Origin: Paraphaeosphaeria minitans | Lineage: Eukaryota > Ascomycota > Dothideomycetes > Pleosporales > Didymosphaeriaceae | DNA: 64,000 bases | NCBI GenBank assembly: GCA_015832175.1 | Contig: WJXW01000007.1 | Coordinates: 2,046,001 to 2,110,000 of the forward strand | Reading direction: 5' to 3' | In this document: in pieces, positions 45,066-56,698 of the stretch | How positions within the stretch are numbered: the stretch's first letter is position 1 | Layout: every line of letters starts with the position of its first letter | Program-made: the position numbers and the translations under genes | Notes under the pieces: model-generated | Told to the model about the DNA's origin: nothing | Seen by the model: only the letters and a program-made list of their open reading frames with translations | The model's database searches: none

Positions 45066-46586
45066 CTAATGAGCCGAGCGGACAAGGGCCATCCTACCTT
45101 TCCGATCCTTTTCGATGCGAATGACTTCACGAGGTTTCTCGCGTCGCTCGATGATTTCGTAGTCGCCATCGCGCTCATACTTGAGCATTCGTCGCTCGTC
45201 CTCCAACATGCGGATTTCTTCTCTAATTTCCCTCTCCGAGCGGACGTCTCGCTCTCTGCGAACGACTCGTCGTTCTTCTGGAACGAGCACAGTCAAGGGT
45301 CCACCGATGTGGTTGGATTCCTCAATCCTCTCCTCGTAATGTTCGTGGTGGTGGCTACGCGGGGGAGATGCGCCACGGACCGACCTCTCGTAGACCACTG
45401 TATTTCCGTGAACGGACGCTGGCGGCGGCGGAGGAGGTGGTGGAGGAGCATAATCCGTCATTGGCGGCGGTGGCGGTGGAGGCATCATGACAGGAGGTTG
45501 CTCGACGACGGACCTGGTGTCTTCGTACACATATGTCATTTTAGCTGACTAGGCGTTAGCAAGCTGTAACAGGCTCTGGCGCGATAACATACTCTCTTTG
45601 TATTTCTCGCTAACGCTGATGATTTCATCGATATGGTCTTTCTCCAAAGCGCGGGTGATGACAATGAAGTCCTCCTATACACTGTTAGCCAGCTGCACTC
45701 AGCTAACGTAAACTCCACTTGCCTCTTCCTCGTACGGGTAACCGAGCTCGGTCACAGCCTGGACTCTGCACAAACGCTTGGGGAGCCGGGTCCTGCCCTT
45801 TTTGCCCCAGTCTGCCCTCGCAAGTTTGATCTCCTCGAAACTGGAAGCGGAGGAACTGCGGGCCTGGGACGGTGCAACGCTGCGCGAAGGACTGCGACGG
45901 CGTCTGCTCTTGGCGCGGTGGACCTCGACTTCACGGTACTCCTCGACTTTGTCTCTACGTCCAGGATGGTCTCGCTCCACAAAGCGTTCCTCGTCGAACT
46001 CTTCTTCTTGGTATCGAGGAGGCGAGCGGCGGCGCTCTCGGATGGGCAGAGGAATTGGGACATTTGCCGGAGGTCGCCATTCGTCCCTCTCCCTGTCGCC
46101 ATAGCGCGGAAGAGGGCGGCGATCGAAGGTATCGAGGGAGGACTGCCGGCGAATATATTGAGGACGGGCAGGTCGCCTGGTCTGCTCCCTGTGGACATCG
46201 ACCTCGAAGTCGCGATCGACGACAGACTTGCGACGGTACGGAGCAAGAGCTTGATTGGCGATCTGGGAAGGCGTCGGCTCGTCGAATAGATCATGGCGGC
46301 GGCGTCGATCGAAGCGGTCGTCTTCGCGGAACACCTCGCGCTCCCGCTCCCGCTCCATCACGCGAGTGGGCGGGGGAGGGGCGCGGCGCTCGTAGTCGTC
46401 ACGAATGTTGATATCGCGGCGACCGCCGGAGAAGCGGTCATGCTCATGGAAGTGGAAGTCATCCTTCACGTCGCGAGGAGGAGGAGCGCGGCGGGCCATG
46501 CGCTCGAAGCGGTCGCGGTCCCAGCGTTCACCGCCACGGGGAGCATCGTCGTAGTGGTCCAGGGTTCCGGTCGAGGAACGATACAT
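45066..46586 (-). CDS. Arg/Glu-rich DUF8035-like protein
   Basis: Exons: 46586-45723, 45674-45593 and 45544-45066 (474 aa, frame consistent). Intron 1 appears to use a GC donor (GAG|GCAAGT) with acceptor GGCTAACAGTGTATAG; the only nearby in-frame GT donor would leave a 39-nt intron. The first 220 residues are an Arg/Asp/Glu-rich charged region (DRFERMARRAPPPRD, EREREREVFRED). The core at about 260-320 (KLARADWGKKGRTRLPKR, TELGYPYEEEEDFIVI, IISVSEKYKE) resembles the DUF8035 region of fungal proteins. Then comes a polyproline tract and a charged, probably coiled-coil C-terminus (EREIREEIRMLEDERRMLK). It could be nuclear or RNA-associated, going only by charge pattern. The final stop could be bypassed if another intron exists near 45090. 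Confidence 0.8.
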
Positions 46587-48073
46587 GGTGCTGTGATGCT
46601 GTGGTTGCAGCGTGGAGGGCGGTATCGATGTCGATGTCGATGTCAAGAGGTTGGACAGGTGCGGGGCACGGGACGCTACCAGGGAGCAGCAGTGCAAGGC
46701 AAGAAGAGCAGCGAGCAGGCAGATAATAAAGTGTGCAGTGTGCACGAGACGGGAAAGAAAGCTAGCGGATGGAATCAAGCGGACGCAAGTCACAATGTGA
46801 CCGGGCCGCGTCGTTAATAGCGCGCAGTGCGGTGTGTGCATGCCGTTACCGCCAACTTTGCGCACTTGGGCAGTTGCTGCTGCGCTTTCGTCATCGCCGG
46901 GCCCAGCACAGCCGCCATCCCATCGGCTGCGACTGGCCGACGGGCTCAGCGGGCAATCATGTCGCAGGCTGAAAGAAGTGCTCTTGGGCTTCCACCTGAG
47001 CAGGAAGCGTTACTGACGCTGCCACAGTCACAGTCGGAGTCGGAGTGGGAGTCGGGCGCCAAATTCAAACAAAACAGCATGCAATGGGCGCCCTACGCAG
47101 CATGGACATCCTCGGTGGCAGTCGGTGGTGTCCCGTTCCTTTCTATCTACGCGCTGTGAGAATGACGTCGGTGGCGTTTGAACTGTGCTGTTTCGGGCCA
47201 AGCGTTGTGTAACAGTACCCTACTTCGCCAAGTTCGTGTCTCAACACCATCTTCCCTCATCTTGAGAGCGTACGCCGGCTCGAAGAACGTCCTTTTGACA
47301 TGCCGAATACTTGTGAACCGTGGTTGGAAATTCGACGAGTGTCTGCTGAGACGCTGGCGCGGTGCAGCTGATTCCTGCCAAAATATTGTATCAACCTTCC
47401 CATTTGTTTCGGTCATGGGCATGTAAGGATACGAGGACAGCAGCGAGGACAGCAGCGAGGACAGCAGCATGATAGGATATCTTGACCTATGGCGATGCTT
47501 GGAGAGCTGTAGGGCTGTGGGAATTCTGGTCATTATTGGCGTGCGGACTGGAGGGGGCAACAGCGAGGGCAAGCATTGACCTACCATGAGCAAGCGTGGA
47601 ACTCTAGTCTTGCTCCTCTCTGCTCCTCTTTTCAAGATCAATCTCAGCAGTCTCGCCATCGCGCCATTTTCATCTTGTCAGGAACACTTCAAGATGAGGT
47701 GGCATGTTTTCTGCTTGGTGTATCTGCAATGCAGACATTTATTCGCATTCGCAGTATCACACGTTTTACATGTGCATCTTACAGCTTTACAACTGCATCT
47801 TGTAGGTTTACAACTGCGTCTTATAAGTCTACAACTGCGTCTTATAAGTCTACAACTGCGTCTTATAAGTCTACAACTGCGTCTTATAAGTCTACAACTG
47901 CGTCTTATAAGTCTACAACTGCGTCTTATAAGTCTACAACTGCGTCTTATAAGTCTACAACTGCGTCTTATAAGTCTACAACTGCGTCTTATAAATGTAG
48001 ACCTGCATCTTACAAAGTTACAACTACATCTTACATGTCTACAACTGCACCTTACAAGTGCATCCCCCGGTCA
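46587..48073. other. Intergenic spacer with a 21-bp minisatellite
   Basis: It holds the promoter of the gene at 46586 and the 3' flank of AIM41. A 66-codon frame with ATG at 46959 has no domain. A 15-bp GGACAGCAGCGA-type repeat lies at about 47433-47470, and the large 21-bp array follows at 47765-48058. Confidence 0.5.
47765..48058. repeat. 21-bp minisatellite, about 14 units
   Basis: Eight essentially identical units (TCTACAACTGCGTCTTATAA plus G) run from 47828 to about 47995. Three diverged units precede them and three follow, all keeping the 21-bp period. A homogenised core with diverged flanks is typical of unequal exchange. The unit is seven codons long with no stop in two plus-strand frames, so they read as repeats of LQLRLIS and of YKSTTAS. 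The array ends about 15 bp before the AIM41 stop codon. Confidence 0.92.
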
Positions 48074-48619
48074 TCATGACTTCTCACCCACGACCTCCTC
48101 TACCACCCTACCTACCATGACCATATCAACTGGCTTCCCGCCAAGCTTCTTCACCACCTTGCCCATGACAGCTCCCATCTTGGCCTCGCCCCTGATCTCC
48201 GCCACAACCTCCTCCACAAACTGCCGCACGGTCTCCTCTGGCACAGCCTCGATCTGGTTTAGAAACCCTTGCAAGATGACTATCTGGCTCCTCTCCTTCT
48301 CAACCAAGTCCTCTCTCTTCGCCTGCACAAACTCTTCCACGGCGGCGTTGCAATCCTTAATTTGCTTTGCGAGGAGCGAGTAGAGGGCAGGGTCGTCATC
48401 GACGGGCTTGTTTGTTTTGGAGGCGTTTGTGATTTCGGCGAGCAGGGCGCGCAGGACGGTGAGGCGCGGCTTGTCTTTTGCGCGCATGGCCGTCATGAGC
48501 TCTGGCTTCAGGCTTTTTACGACACTGTCTGCCTGGAAGAGGGGCCGTGTGGTGAAGAAGGTACGGCGGAGGAGGGGTTGCTGGAAAGCCGGAAGGCGGG
48601 CGAGGCGGAAGAGAGACAT
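48074..48619 (-). CDS. aim41: Aim41/YqeY-like (GatB/YqeY domain) mitochondrial protein
   Basis: Single exon, 181 aa. Residues 1 to about 30 (MSLFRLARLPAFQQPLLRRTFF...) are Arg/Leu-rich without acids and look like a mitochondrial presequence. The rest is a complete YqeY domain: LKPELMTAMRAKDKPRLTVLRALLAEI, a LAKQIKDCNAAVEEFVQAKR helix, ERSQIVILQGFLNQ, and a C-terminal GAVMGKVVKKLGGKPVDM tail like that of the GatB C-terminal domain. Yeast Aim41 affects mitochondrial inheritance; the molecular role (possibly tRNA- or translation-linked) is not settled. It is divergent from Nup170, 464 bp away. Confidence 0.92.
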   Translation of the reverse strand: MSLFRLARLPAFQQPLLRRTFFTTRPLFQADSVVKSLKPELMTAMRAKDKPRLTVLRALLAEITNASKTNKPVDDDPALYSLLAKQIKDCNAAVEEFVQAKREDLVEKERSQIVILQGFLNQIEAVPEETVRQFVEEVVAEIRGEAKMGAVMGKVVKKLGGKPVDMVMVGRVVEEVVGEKS

Positions 48620-49083
48620 GGTGGCGTTATGGGCGTTGTCGCAGAGCGTCTTGGTCCTGTAACGTCTCTGATGCAATGGGAAAGAACGGATGTCGCGATT
48701 GCTGACTGAGGAGAAACCAGGAAGCAAAACGGAAGCTTGGGCGGGATCAGGTTCTGGGGGGTTGTCGTTCCGATGCGCATCGATCGGCGTAAACTTTTGG
48801 AGGTGCCAAGTCGGGGCCGCGCTACGGTATGGAGCAGCTGTTGCTGCGTCCGTGCATGGCCTGAATGTTTTCTTGAATACACCCAAGCTCGCCCGGAGCT
48901 CTTTCACGGCCGCAATTGTCCCCAGCCGCGCTTTGTGTCCTTTGAGGTTGGCGCGCATTTCCTCCCAACACACGAGTCACCTACTTTCGCGCGGAGCCCA
49001 TGTTTACGACCCGCGGCGCGTAACCTCGTCCTCCGCTTCCTCGACCACGCCGCCCTGCTCGCGGAGCTCCTCCACCGCACACC
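48620..49083. promoter_or_regulatory. Bidirectional promoter region, AIM41 / NUP170
   Basis: A 464-bp region between divergent start codons. No separate gene. No specific element could be named with confidence. Confidence 0.5.
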
Positions 49084-52000
49084 ATGGCTCTGAATATGCC
49101 GCCCGCGACACCCCAGCGCCAAGGCCCCGGCACCTTTCCACAGACTCCCGCGAGGCCGCCGCTCTTCTCGCTGGGCGCCGTGCAGCAGCAACAGCCGTCT
49201 GCGCCCGTCCCTTCCCAGATACAGCTGGCTGCCAGGGCCATCAACCGCATGCTCGACAATGACAACCGGTATCCGCCGCTCGAGGCGTATTCGAAACGTA
49301 GGTCACTATGCGTAGAACAGCGCAAAGCCATATGCTGACACTCTGCAGCGGGCGTCTCGGGCGAATACGAGCTGCCCACAAGCCAGGCGTGGGCGCCCTT
49401 CCAGAAACTGCGCTCGTACGAGCACCCCGAGGGCATGTACGACCAGGTCAACGAGATGCAGATGAGCGTGGACATGGGGCTCTTCACCGAAATCAATCAC
49501 GCCTACGTCGCCGTCGACAACCAGCTATACCTATGGGACTACACGGCACGCAACCCAGAGCTGATCGGCTTCGAAGAGCTGAAAGACAACATCACATGCG
49601 TGAAGCTGGTAAAGCCGCGCGCGAAAGTATTTGTGGACTCTATTTCGTGGCTGTTGGTGATTGCGACGACCGCCGAAATCCACCTTATTGCGGTCGAATG
49701 TCAGTCCGGACCCGAAGGCGTACACGGCGTAAACCTCTACCGCACTAACATGTCGGTATCGGTGCGGGGGATTAATGTCACTGTCATTGCGAGCTCGGCC
49801 AAAACGGGGCGTATCTTCTTTGGCGAGGGCGCAACCGAAGACGTGTGGGAACTCAACTACCAGCAAGAGGAGAAGTGGTTTTCGAATCGCTGCAGCAAGA
49901 AGAATCATGTTACTTCGTCGGTTGCTATCCCACTGCCAAGCATATCCTTTGGAAAGCGTGCTGCGCCCGTCGGGCTACAGCAGATGGTCGTTGACGACAG
50001 CCGGAACCTGCTCTACACGCTCTCGACGAACAGCACTATCAAAGTCTTCCACATGCGCACCGCGACGACCCTCGAGAACGTGATCAAGCGTGACCTCGCC
50101 ACGATACGGGGTCAGGTCAGCCACTTGATCCGCCAAGTACCAGCTCTGGAGAACCTCAGAATTGTCGGCGTGGATCCAATCGCTGCTTCTGAAGCTGATT
50201 CCGTGTCACTCATGCTCACGTCCTCTACGGGAGTTCGGTTGTATATGAGTGCTACCTCTGGCGGCTGGGACTCCGGAAGCGCCCCCAGCAACATGGCAGT
50301 CATGCATGTTCGCTTCCCCCCGGTTTCTCCAGATGCGCAGACGGCCCCTCCCCCGAGCTCTTCCACTCAGATGCAGCCGTATCAAGGTGGTACTCCGATC
50401 GGGTTCGATTCAAGGACCCTTACACAGACCGTAGCTACCTTCCGATGTGCTCCCGGGACGTTCCTCTGCGCCATCGAAAAGAACCCGACCAACCCTAACC
50501 ATGAGCTCTTCATATCCTCTTCGCATACTGGACAATTACTTAGCGAACGCGATGCTCGCTTCACAGAATCCGGCCAGACCATTACGCTTCGGGGCAAACT
50601 GCAGGACGCTGGCCTGGTCACTCCTCCCTTCTCTGCTGGTAACTTTGGCAGTGAATATGCTGTGCAATTCGACGCCCCTGCTGCTGAGTTTGCCATCATG
50701 ACACACTATGGGGTGGAGACTGTGCGCCGGCGGAGGCTGGTAGATACTTTCGCAGCCATCATCCGGTACGGAGGAGGCACAGAGGGTGTCGAGGCAGACG
50801 TGCGCCGATTTGCGAGACATTATGGCCTTACGGAGACGGCATCTACAGCTTTGGCCGTGGCATGTGGGCAAGGCACGGACGTGGGCACAGACTCGCGAGT
50901 CATTTCTATTACTGACCCAGAAGTTACCGAAGTCGCGCGGAAAGCTTTCATCGAATATGGTGGAAAGCCTCAAATCACCGAATCCGCCGCCGTGGAAGGA
51001 CTCAGTGTGGACAACGTGCAGCCTTCACCCCGCCACGATGGTATTGCACTCTACGTTGCTCGACTGGTCCGCTCAATATGGGACACGCCCATCATCAGAG
51101 AAACAGTGACACCTACCGGCCCAGTGCTGGCTCCCAATCACAAGGTCGCTAAGCTCCAGGAAATACAGCGCTCCCTCATACGGTTACAACAGTTCCTCGA
51201 CGATAACAAAACTTTCATCGATGGGCTTGCGGGCCCAGAAGCTCTGGGACGGGTCAGCTCTCGAAGGGAAGAGGTGGAACTGCAGGGGGAGAACCGCGCT
51301 TTGACAAACCTCCTGCAAATGATCAACAACATCGTGGAGGGTATTGCTTTTAGTTTGGTTCTCTTTGAGGAGCGATTAGAAGAGATTCTGCTTCTGTTGG
51401 CTCCTGAGGTGCGCCTGGAAGTGCGGAAGCTCACATTCCACGCGCTTTTTGCGTCCAGCGAGGGAAAGGAGCTGGCGAAGGAACTTGTGAAGGCGATCGT
51501 CAATCACAACATCATGAAGGGATCGAATGTAGAGACCGTTGCGGAGGCTTTGCGGAGAAAGTGCGGTAGCTTCTGCAGCTCCGACGATGTGGTCATCTTC
51601 AAGGCTTCTGAGAACTTGAAGAAGGCGGCTGACTTTGGGGCAAATGCTGAACGTGGGCGCATCCAATTGAACGACAGTCTGCGGTTGTTCGAGCAAGTCG
51701 CTAAGAGTCTGACTATGGAGCACCTGACCGCTGCAGTGGACAAGTACATCGAATTGGAGTTCTATGCAGGTAAGAAGTTGGTAGACTATTCGTAGGCCTT
51801 GCTAACCAAGCAACAGGTGCCATTCGTCTCTCACTCAAGGTCGCCGAGGAGCGCGATCGCGGCAACCGCGCTCTTTCCTGGATCAAGGACGGCCAACCCA
51901 GCGGTGACGCGCGACAGGCTCCGTACATACAGCGTACCAACTGCTACAAGCTGGTCTTCAAGGTCGTAGAAGCAGTAGATCAAGCATATGCTGCCCAGGG

Positions 52001-53277
52001 CAATGTCCAGCAAGACGGTGTAATCTCACAGATAGGTCGCAGAAGGCAAGAGGCCTACGAGCAAATCAACAGCTCAGACGACGAAGTCTTCCAAAACTTC
52101 CTCTACGACTGGTACATGGAGAAGGGCTGGGCAGAGCGCCTATTGGAGATCAGCAGTCCTTTCGTGGTGGACTACCTCAAGCGAAGTTCCGAGACCAACT
52201 CCGCCCACGCAGATCTCCTGTGGAAGTACTACGCCCATTATAACGACTATCTTGGTGCTGCGGAAGTGCAATTCCAGCTCGCTAAGAGTCCCACGTTCAA
52301 TTTGACGCTTGAGCAGCGCATAGAGTACCTCTCGCGGGCAAAGGCAAATGCATCGACTCGCATAGCTGGATTTTCGGATAGTGGGAACCGGAACAGGCAG
52401 TCACGCCAAGAACTACTACGAAACATCAGCGACCACCTCGATGTCGGGAACATCCAGGACGACCTTCTCCAGAAGATCAAGGGAGACAAGCGACTTCAGG
52501 GCACACGGCGAGAAGAAGTGCTCGCAGAGCTCGACAGTGCCGTCAAGCCTGTAAATGACGTAAGTAGTCAGAACTATACTCTGTTTGCCAGTGGCTAACA
52601 ACCTCCAGCTCTTCAACAACTACGCGGACCAAGCAGGCTACTACAACATCAGTCTCCTCCTCTTCCACCAAGCCGACTTCCGCGGCCTCTCCACTATCCG
52701 CAACACCTGGCAGCTCTTCATCGAACAGACGCACAACGAAGCCGTCTCCGACGGTAAAGCCTCACCCTGGGAATCCGTCGCCATCGAAACCGAAACCCTG
52801 GGCCGCCGCGTCGGCACAAACCAAAACATCTTCCCTGTCTCCGATGTCTTCCAGCTTCTCCTCCACTACGACATCGAGAAATATCGCACCGCACCGTCCG
52901 GCGTGCTAGACCCCGACGCCGCGGACCCGGTCGCCTGGCCTATCGAGGTGTTCGCGAAGCTGCATGCCCCATTCGAGAATCTGGTGAGCGTACTAGAGGC
53001 GATGTGGTATGCGCGCGAGCAGCCATTCAATAGTCGGAACGGCAGGAAATTGCTGGCTAAGTGGCTTGTGTGTGTTGTGGAGAAGTGGTGGGAGGAGAGC
53101 AGGCGGTCTGGCGAGCCGTTTGGGAGCACGGAGAATGCGCTTGGCTTGTCGGATCTGCTGCGGGTGGTTGTCGAGAGTGGGGATTTCACGGGGCAGGTTG
53201 GGGCTGCGGGTGAGGACGCGGAGTGGGCGGACCGCTTGAGGGTCATTCGCGTGCGGGCGGACGAGATTGCGCGGTGA
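49084..53277 (+). CDS. Nuclear pore protein of the Nup155/Nup170 family
   Basis: Inner-ring scaffold nucleoporin, 1348 aa. Exons: 49084-49297, 49349-51769, 51817-52559 and 52609-53277; all junctions are GT-AG and in frame (introns 47-51 nt). The N-terminal 70 residues are Pro/Gln-rich. The Nucleoporin_N beta-propeller occupies about 95-520, recognisable from AYVAVDNQLYLWDY, DNITCVKLVKP, HLIAVECQ, RIFFGEGATEDVWEL and LYTLSTNSTIKVFHM. The remainder is the alpha-helical Nucleoporin_C stack with QRSLIRLQQFLDD, the LTFHALFAS helix and a conserved FYDWYMEKGW segment. No FG repeats are visible, as expected. The domain order is complete and length is close to yeast Nup157/Nup170. Confidence 0.95.
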
Positions 53278-55009
53278 AGAGGAGGCAGGGGGAAGAAGGT
53301 ATTGGCAATCTTGTAATATGGCTGTTCATGACAAGTCGCGCTTTGGTATTGCTTTGCGGTGGAAGGAGGGGGGAGAGCAGATGTGGAGGGGGAGGATAGC
53401 AGGAAGAGCGGATTTTCCAGCGCATGGCGTTTGGATGTATTGGACGACTCGGCGTTTGGGAGGGCTTGTGCATCTGATGTACATTTAGCTAGGGATTTGC
53501 ATGCTTGAGAGGGAAGGGGGAGGGAAAGCATAGGCTCGTCAAATAGCTCGCGAAGATGAGTGGGGATTGCATTGCATTGCACAAAGCTAGCTTCTTCTGC
53601 CAATGGGACTGGTACCGCGCGGCATGCCGAACCTTTGCTATAACGTCGCGTCGCAAGTGACGATGAGGCTTCGTGCCGGCATGTTGGCGCAGGGAGTTTA
53701 TGAAGCTGCTTCTAGTGGGGGATATGGTACCTATTGGGTGGTACCCATGTCCAGACTTTTCTTCGAAGACTCAAGACACCTTTTGCAATGTTTGTGTCTC
53801 GACACCCTGATTTACAGAGTTTGTGACCTGTGTTCTGCAGCCTTCTAAACGTTCGCGGAGTATCACAATTCGTTTCTAGACCTCCATCATGACCTCTTAT
53901 CGCATGTGGTGATGACGACCTGTGCTGCAATATCGCAGAAAAGAGATGCGCTGGTGGGGAATACGGTACTGTAGGTAAATGATGGTCATCCAACGCTGGC
54001 TGTGGATCGTTACCTACCGACGATAGGTACCGGTACCGTACCTAGATTTCGACCTTTCGTACTGGCGTGGCAAAGGAGCATCTCTACGCGTATCTATCTA
54101 GAAGATGGGAGGATGTGCACCGGGACGCCAGGACTGGAGTAGGGAGACTGACTCGCGAGGAGTGCAGGATATGAGAAGTTGAGAATTGGTCATTGGGTGA
54201 ATGCAGAGAATGGGAGCTAGCGTTTAGAGCTGCATCGCATGTCGAGTTCCGTTGGGCCCAAGGACGATCCGAGCTATGGCGAAATTGATTGTCCAAAGCG
54301 TGGGGGGATGTCCGGAAGCCGAAAAAAGAATGGATAGGTACAGGGAGGCGTCTGCAAGGGGGGGGGCGGGGTGTGGGGGCGCGATCGGGCGGATCGATGG
54401 GTTCTGGTATCTTCGACCCCGATCTCTACTGGGGGTTAGACCCTAACTGAGAACTGGTCGGAAATAATTTCTTAAGGATTTAGATTGCTTCCAACATGGT
54501 TGTTGTCATGGCAATGGAAGTCTGGCCATCGCTAATGGACCACAAGTTCTGTCGCTTGCATGTGGTAACACTGCACGTCGTAAATCGCGGCGGTTGGGAC
54601 TTCATATCGAGCGAGGATTCCTCTTTTCTAGATGTTATCCGCGGAGGCCTCATTGGCCTATGGCTGTGCCTTGCTGCTATAATTACATATTACATGGCGA
54701 ATAGGTCCTGCATGTATCTAAACCGGCAGTACCGACGTGATGACTATGGTGTGCGGCGATCCTTGCTGCAGGAGAGCATAGTGCTTCGAAGGCGAAACGG
54801 TTGAAAGTGAATAAAGGTGATGCAGACCATAATCTGTCCGGCCAAGTCGCTTCTTCAGCTATCGGGACACCTCCAGACAAATACTATGAGGTCGTAGGCA
54901 AATGCTTTGTTTTCGCGAACATGAACGGCGATTTATGTCCCAGGGATCGACCAGTTCAGTGGGAGGAAACCTTCACATTTATTTGGAACGAGCATCACAA
55001 TCAATTCGT
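53278..55009. other. Convergent intergenic spacer
   Basis: About 1.7 kb. A 102-codon frame with ATG at 54496 contains one hydrophobic segment (LIGLWLCLAAIITYYM) but no other support. GGTACCGGTACCGTACC-like palindromes lie near 54018-54045 and a G-run at about 54359-54368. No confident gene. Confidence 0.5.
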
Positions 55010-56197
55010 TTATAGCGTAGCCAACAAGCTCTCCTCAAACTCTTTCTGCCCAACACCCTTCCCAATAAGCACCAACTTGGCACTAGTATCATCTGACGTC
55101 GTCTCTGCACCCTCGTTCACATCGTACACGTTCCTCACTCCTTGTACTAGAAGTACGTTTGCGCCGACGACTGGGATGCGCCCTTTCAATCGGTGGATTT
55201 CGAACTTCTCGTGTGCCTTGCCATCAGGCAGTTCATCCTCCCAAAGCACGGTCCGCAGCCACTTGTCGAACCTGTCTACCTGTTCTTCCCTCAGCGCAGG
55301 AAAGACAACCGTAGACGTGGAGATCGAGGGGTTGATGTGGCTGTGTCCTTTGTCCGCGAAAGTCAGATCATCAGCCGAAACGGCGTCGTAAGCGTGCAGA
55401 TCGAGGATGAAGCCTTCCAGGGTGGGCACCTCGGCTTTCGTTGTCGTGGACACCTTCGCGAGCGCATTGATAGACCGCACGCGCTGCTGCACCGCCTTCA
55501 GCTCTGCTTCCGAAACCAAGTCCGTCTTGTTGATGATGACCACGTCTGCGTGCGAAATCTGCAAATGCGCCGTCGTCAACAGCGGGCCCTGGTGCCCGTG
55601 CTCCTCTTTCCTTCCCTCCAGCGCCTCCTCATCGTCGCCATATCCCTCATCCAAACTCTTCAGCAGATTCTTGGCATCGACCAGCGTGACAATGCCATCC
55701 AGGAAGATTGACGATCCCAGCCCCTCGTCCAGCCAGAACAGCGGTGCCACGTTCCCCGGATCCGCAAGGCCCGTCGTCTCGAGCAGAATGTAGTCGAAAT
55801 CCCCGCTGGCTTCCATCAAATTCTCGATTGCCGCGACGCCAATGTCTTTCACGGAACAGCAGATGCAGCCGTTGGCTAGCGGGACGAAGGGTACTTTGGA
55901 TGCAGATGTCGAGTTTGCATCCGACACGGTGAGCTGTTTTTCGATGTCGATGGAGTCACCGAATTCATTGAGAATGACGGCGATGCGCTTGCCGTGGTAA
56001 GCCGTAAGAATGTAGTTGAGAAGCGTGGTCTTGCCCGCGCCGAGATAGCCGGTTATTATTGTTATGGGCACTTTGGACTTGAGAGGGGTGGAAGGGGTTG
56101 TGGAGATGAGGGCGGGAGGCTCGTCATCGTCATCGTTGTTGGTGGTGGGTGATTGAATGAGGACTGGGACCTCGTCGTCTGAGGCGTCGCCACTCAT
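55010..56197 (-). CDS. CobW/COG0523 zinc-metallochaperone GTPase (Zng1-like)
   Basis: Single exon, 395 aa. G3E-family GTPase: P-loop GYLGAGKTT at 50-58, [11 protein letters not shown] near 78, the metal-binding GCICC at 110-114, ETTGLADPG near 140, and the NKTD base-recognition motif near 225. A His-containing segment (EEHGHQG) precedes it. The CobW C-terminal domain occupies about 285-390 ([25 protein letters not shown]). Eukaryotic Zng1 proteins deliver zinc to methionine aminopeptidase 1 through an N-terminal CPELVPI-type motif. Here the N-terminus has acidic DDEVPVLI without the cysteine, so the target is not certain. It is divergent from the MOB gene (501 bp). Confidence 0.93.
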   Translation of the reverse strand: MSGDASDDEVPVLIQSPTTNNDDDDEPPALISTTPSTPLKSKVPITIITGYLGAGKTTLLNYILTAYHGKRIAVILNEFGDSIDIEKQLTVSDANSTSASKVPFVPLANGCICCSVKDIGVAAIENLMEASGDFDYILLETTGLADPGNVAPLFWLDEGLGSSIFLDGIVTLVDAKNLLKSLDEGYGDDEEALEGRKEEHGHQGPLLTTAHLQISHADVVIINKTDLVSEAELKAVQQRVRSINALAKVSTTTKAEVPTLEGFILDLHAYDAVSADDLTFADKGHSHINPSISTSTVVFPALREEQVDRFDKWLRTVLWEDELPDGKAHEKFEIHRLKGRIPVVGANVLLVQGVRNVYDVNEGAETTSDDTSAKLVLIGKGVGQKEFEESLLATL

Positions 56198-56698
56198 AGT
56201 GAAGAGTCAGGCTAGTGACTTGTGGGCTTGAGGTTCGTGAAGAACGAAAGACTTGGGAGATTAGTACGAGACTGCGTAATGAAGACAGGAAATGTTTGAA
56301 AAAGAGGGAAGCATAATTATGTAAACAAGGAAGTTGAACCAAAGACTTCAAAACGTGACGTTGGATCCCGATTCCGAATATTCTTTGCGGAATTCAATGA
56401 ACGCATGGACGGATGGCTTTGCGTCAAGCGTCCCGTACGCACAATATGAACTTACATCTTATGAGCCTCTATGGCGATTTCTGACTAATCCCGCTCCAGG
56501 TGCTTCTCGTCAATGTGCAGTGGTGGTCCCTTGCACCGATGATGGAAGTGGGCTACACTGCGCCTTCCCCGTATGAGACTAGCGCTTCGAGCGCGCGCCT
56601 CGAGCTTGCGACTCCGTAAGCTCCACTCCGTCGACGGCCGACAACAAATACACGCCCTTGCTCACTGTTTCACCTTCGCCCGCCACCTCGTGCCTGCA
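56198..56698. promoter_or_regulatory. Bidirectional promoter region, Zng1-like / MOB
   Basis: A 501-bp region between divergent start codons. No further gene was seen. Confidence 0.45.

Noticed and set aside
46959..47159. 66-codon frame upstream of the DUF8035-like gene
   Set aside because: No motif and short enough to be chance; reported only as part of the spacer.
54496..54804. 102-codon frame with a hydrophobic segment
   Set aside because: Has an ATG but no conserved motif, and composition matches the spacer. Too weak to call.
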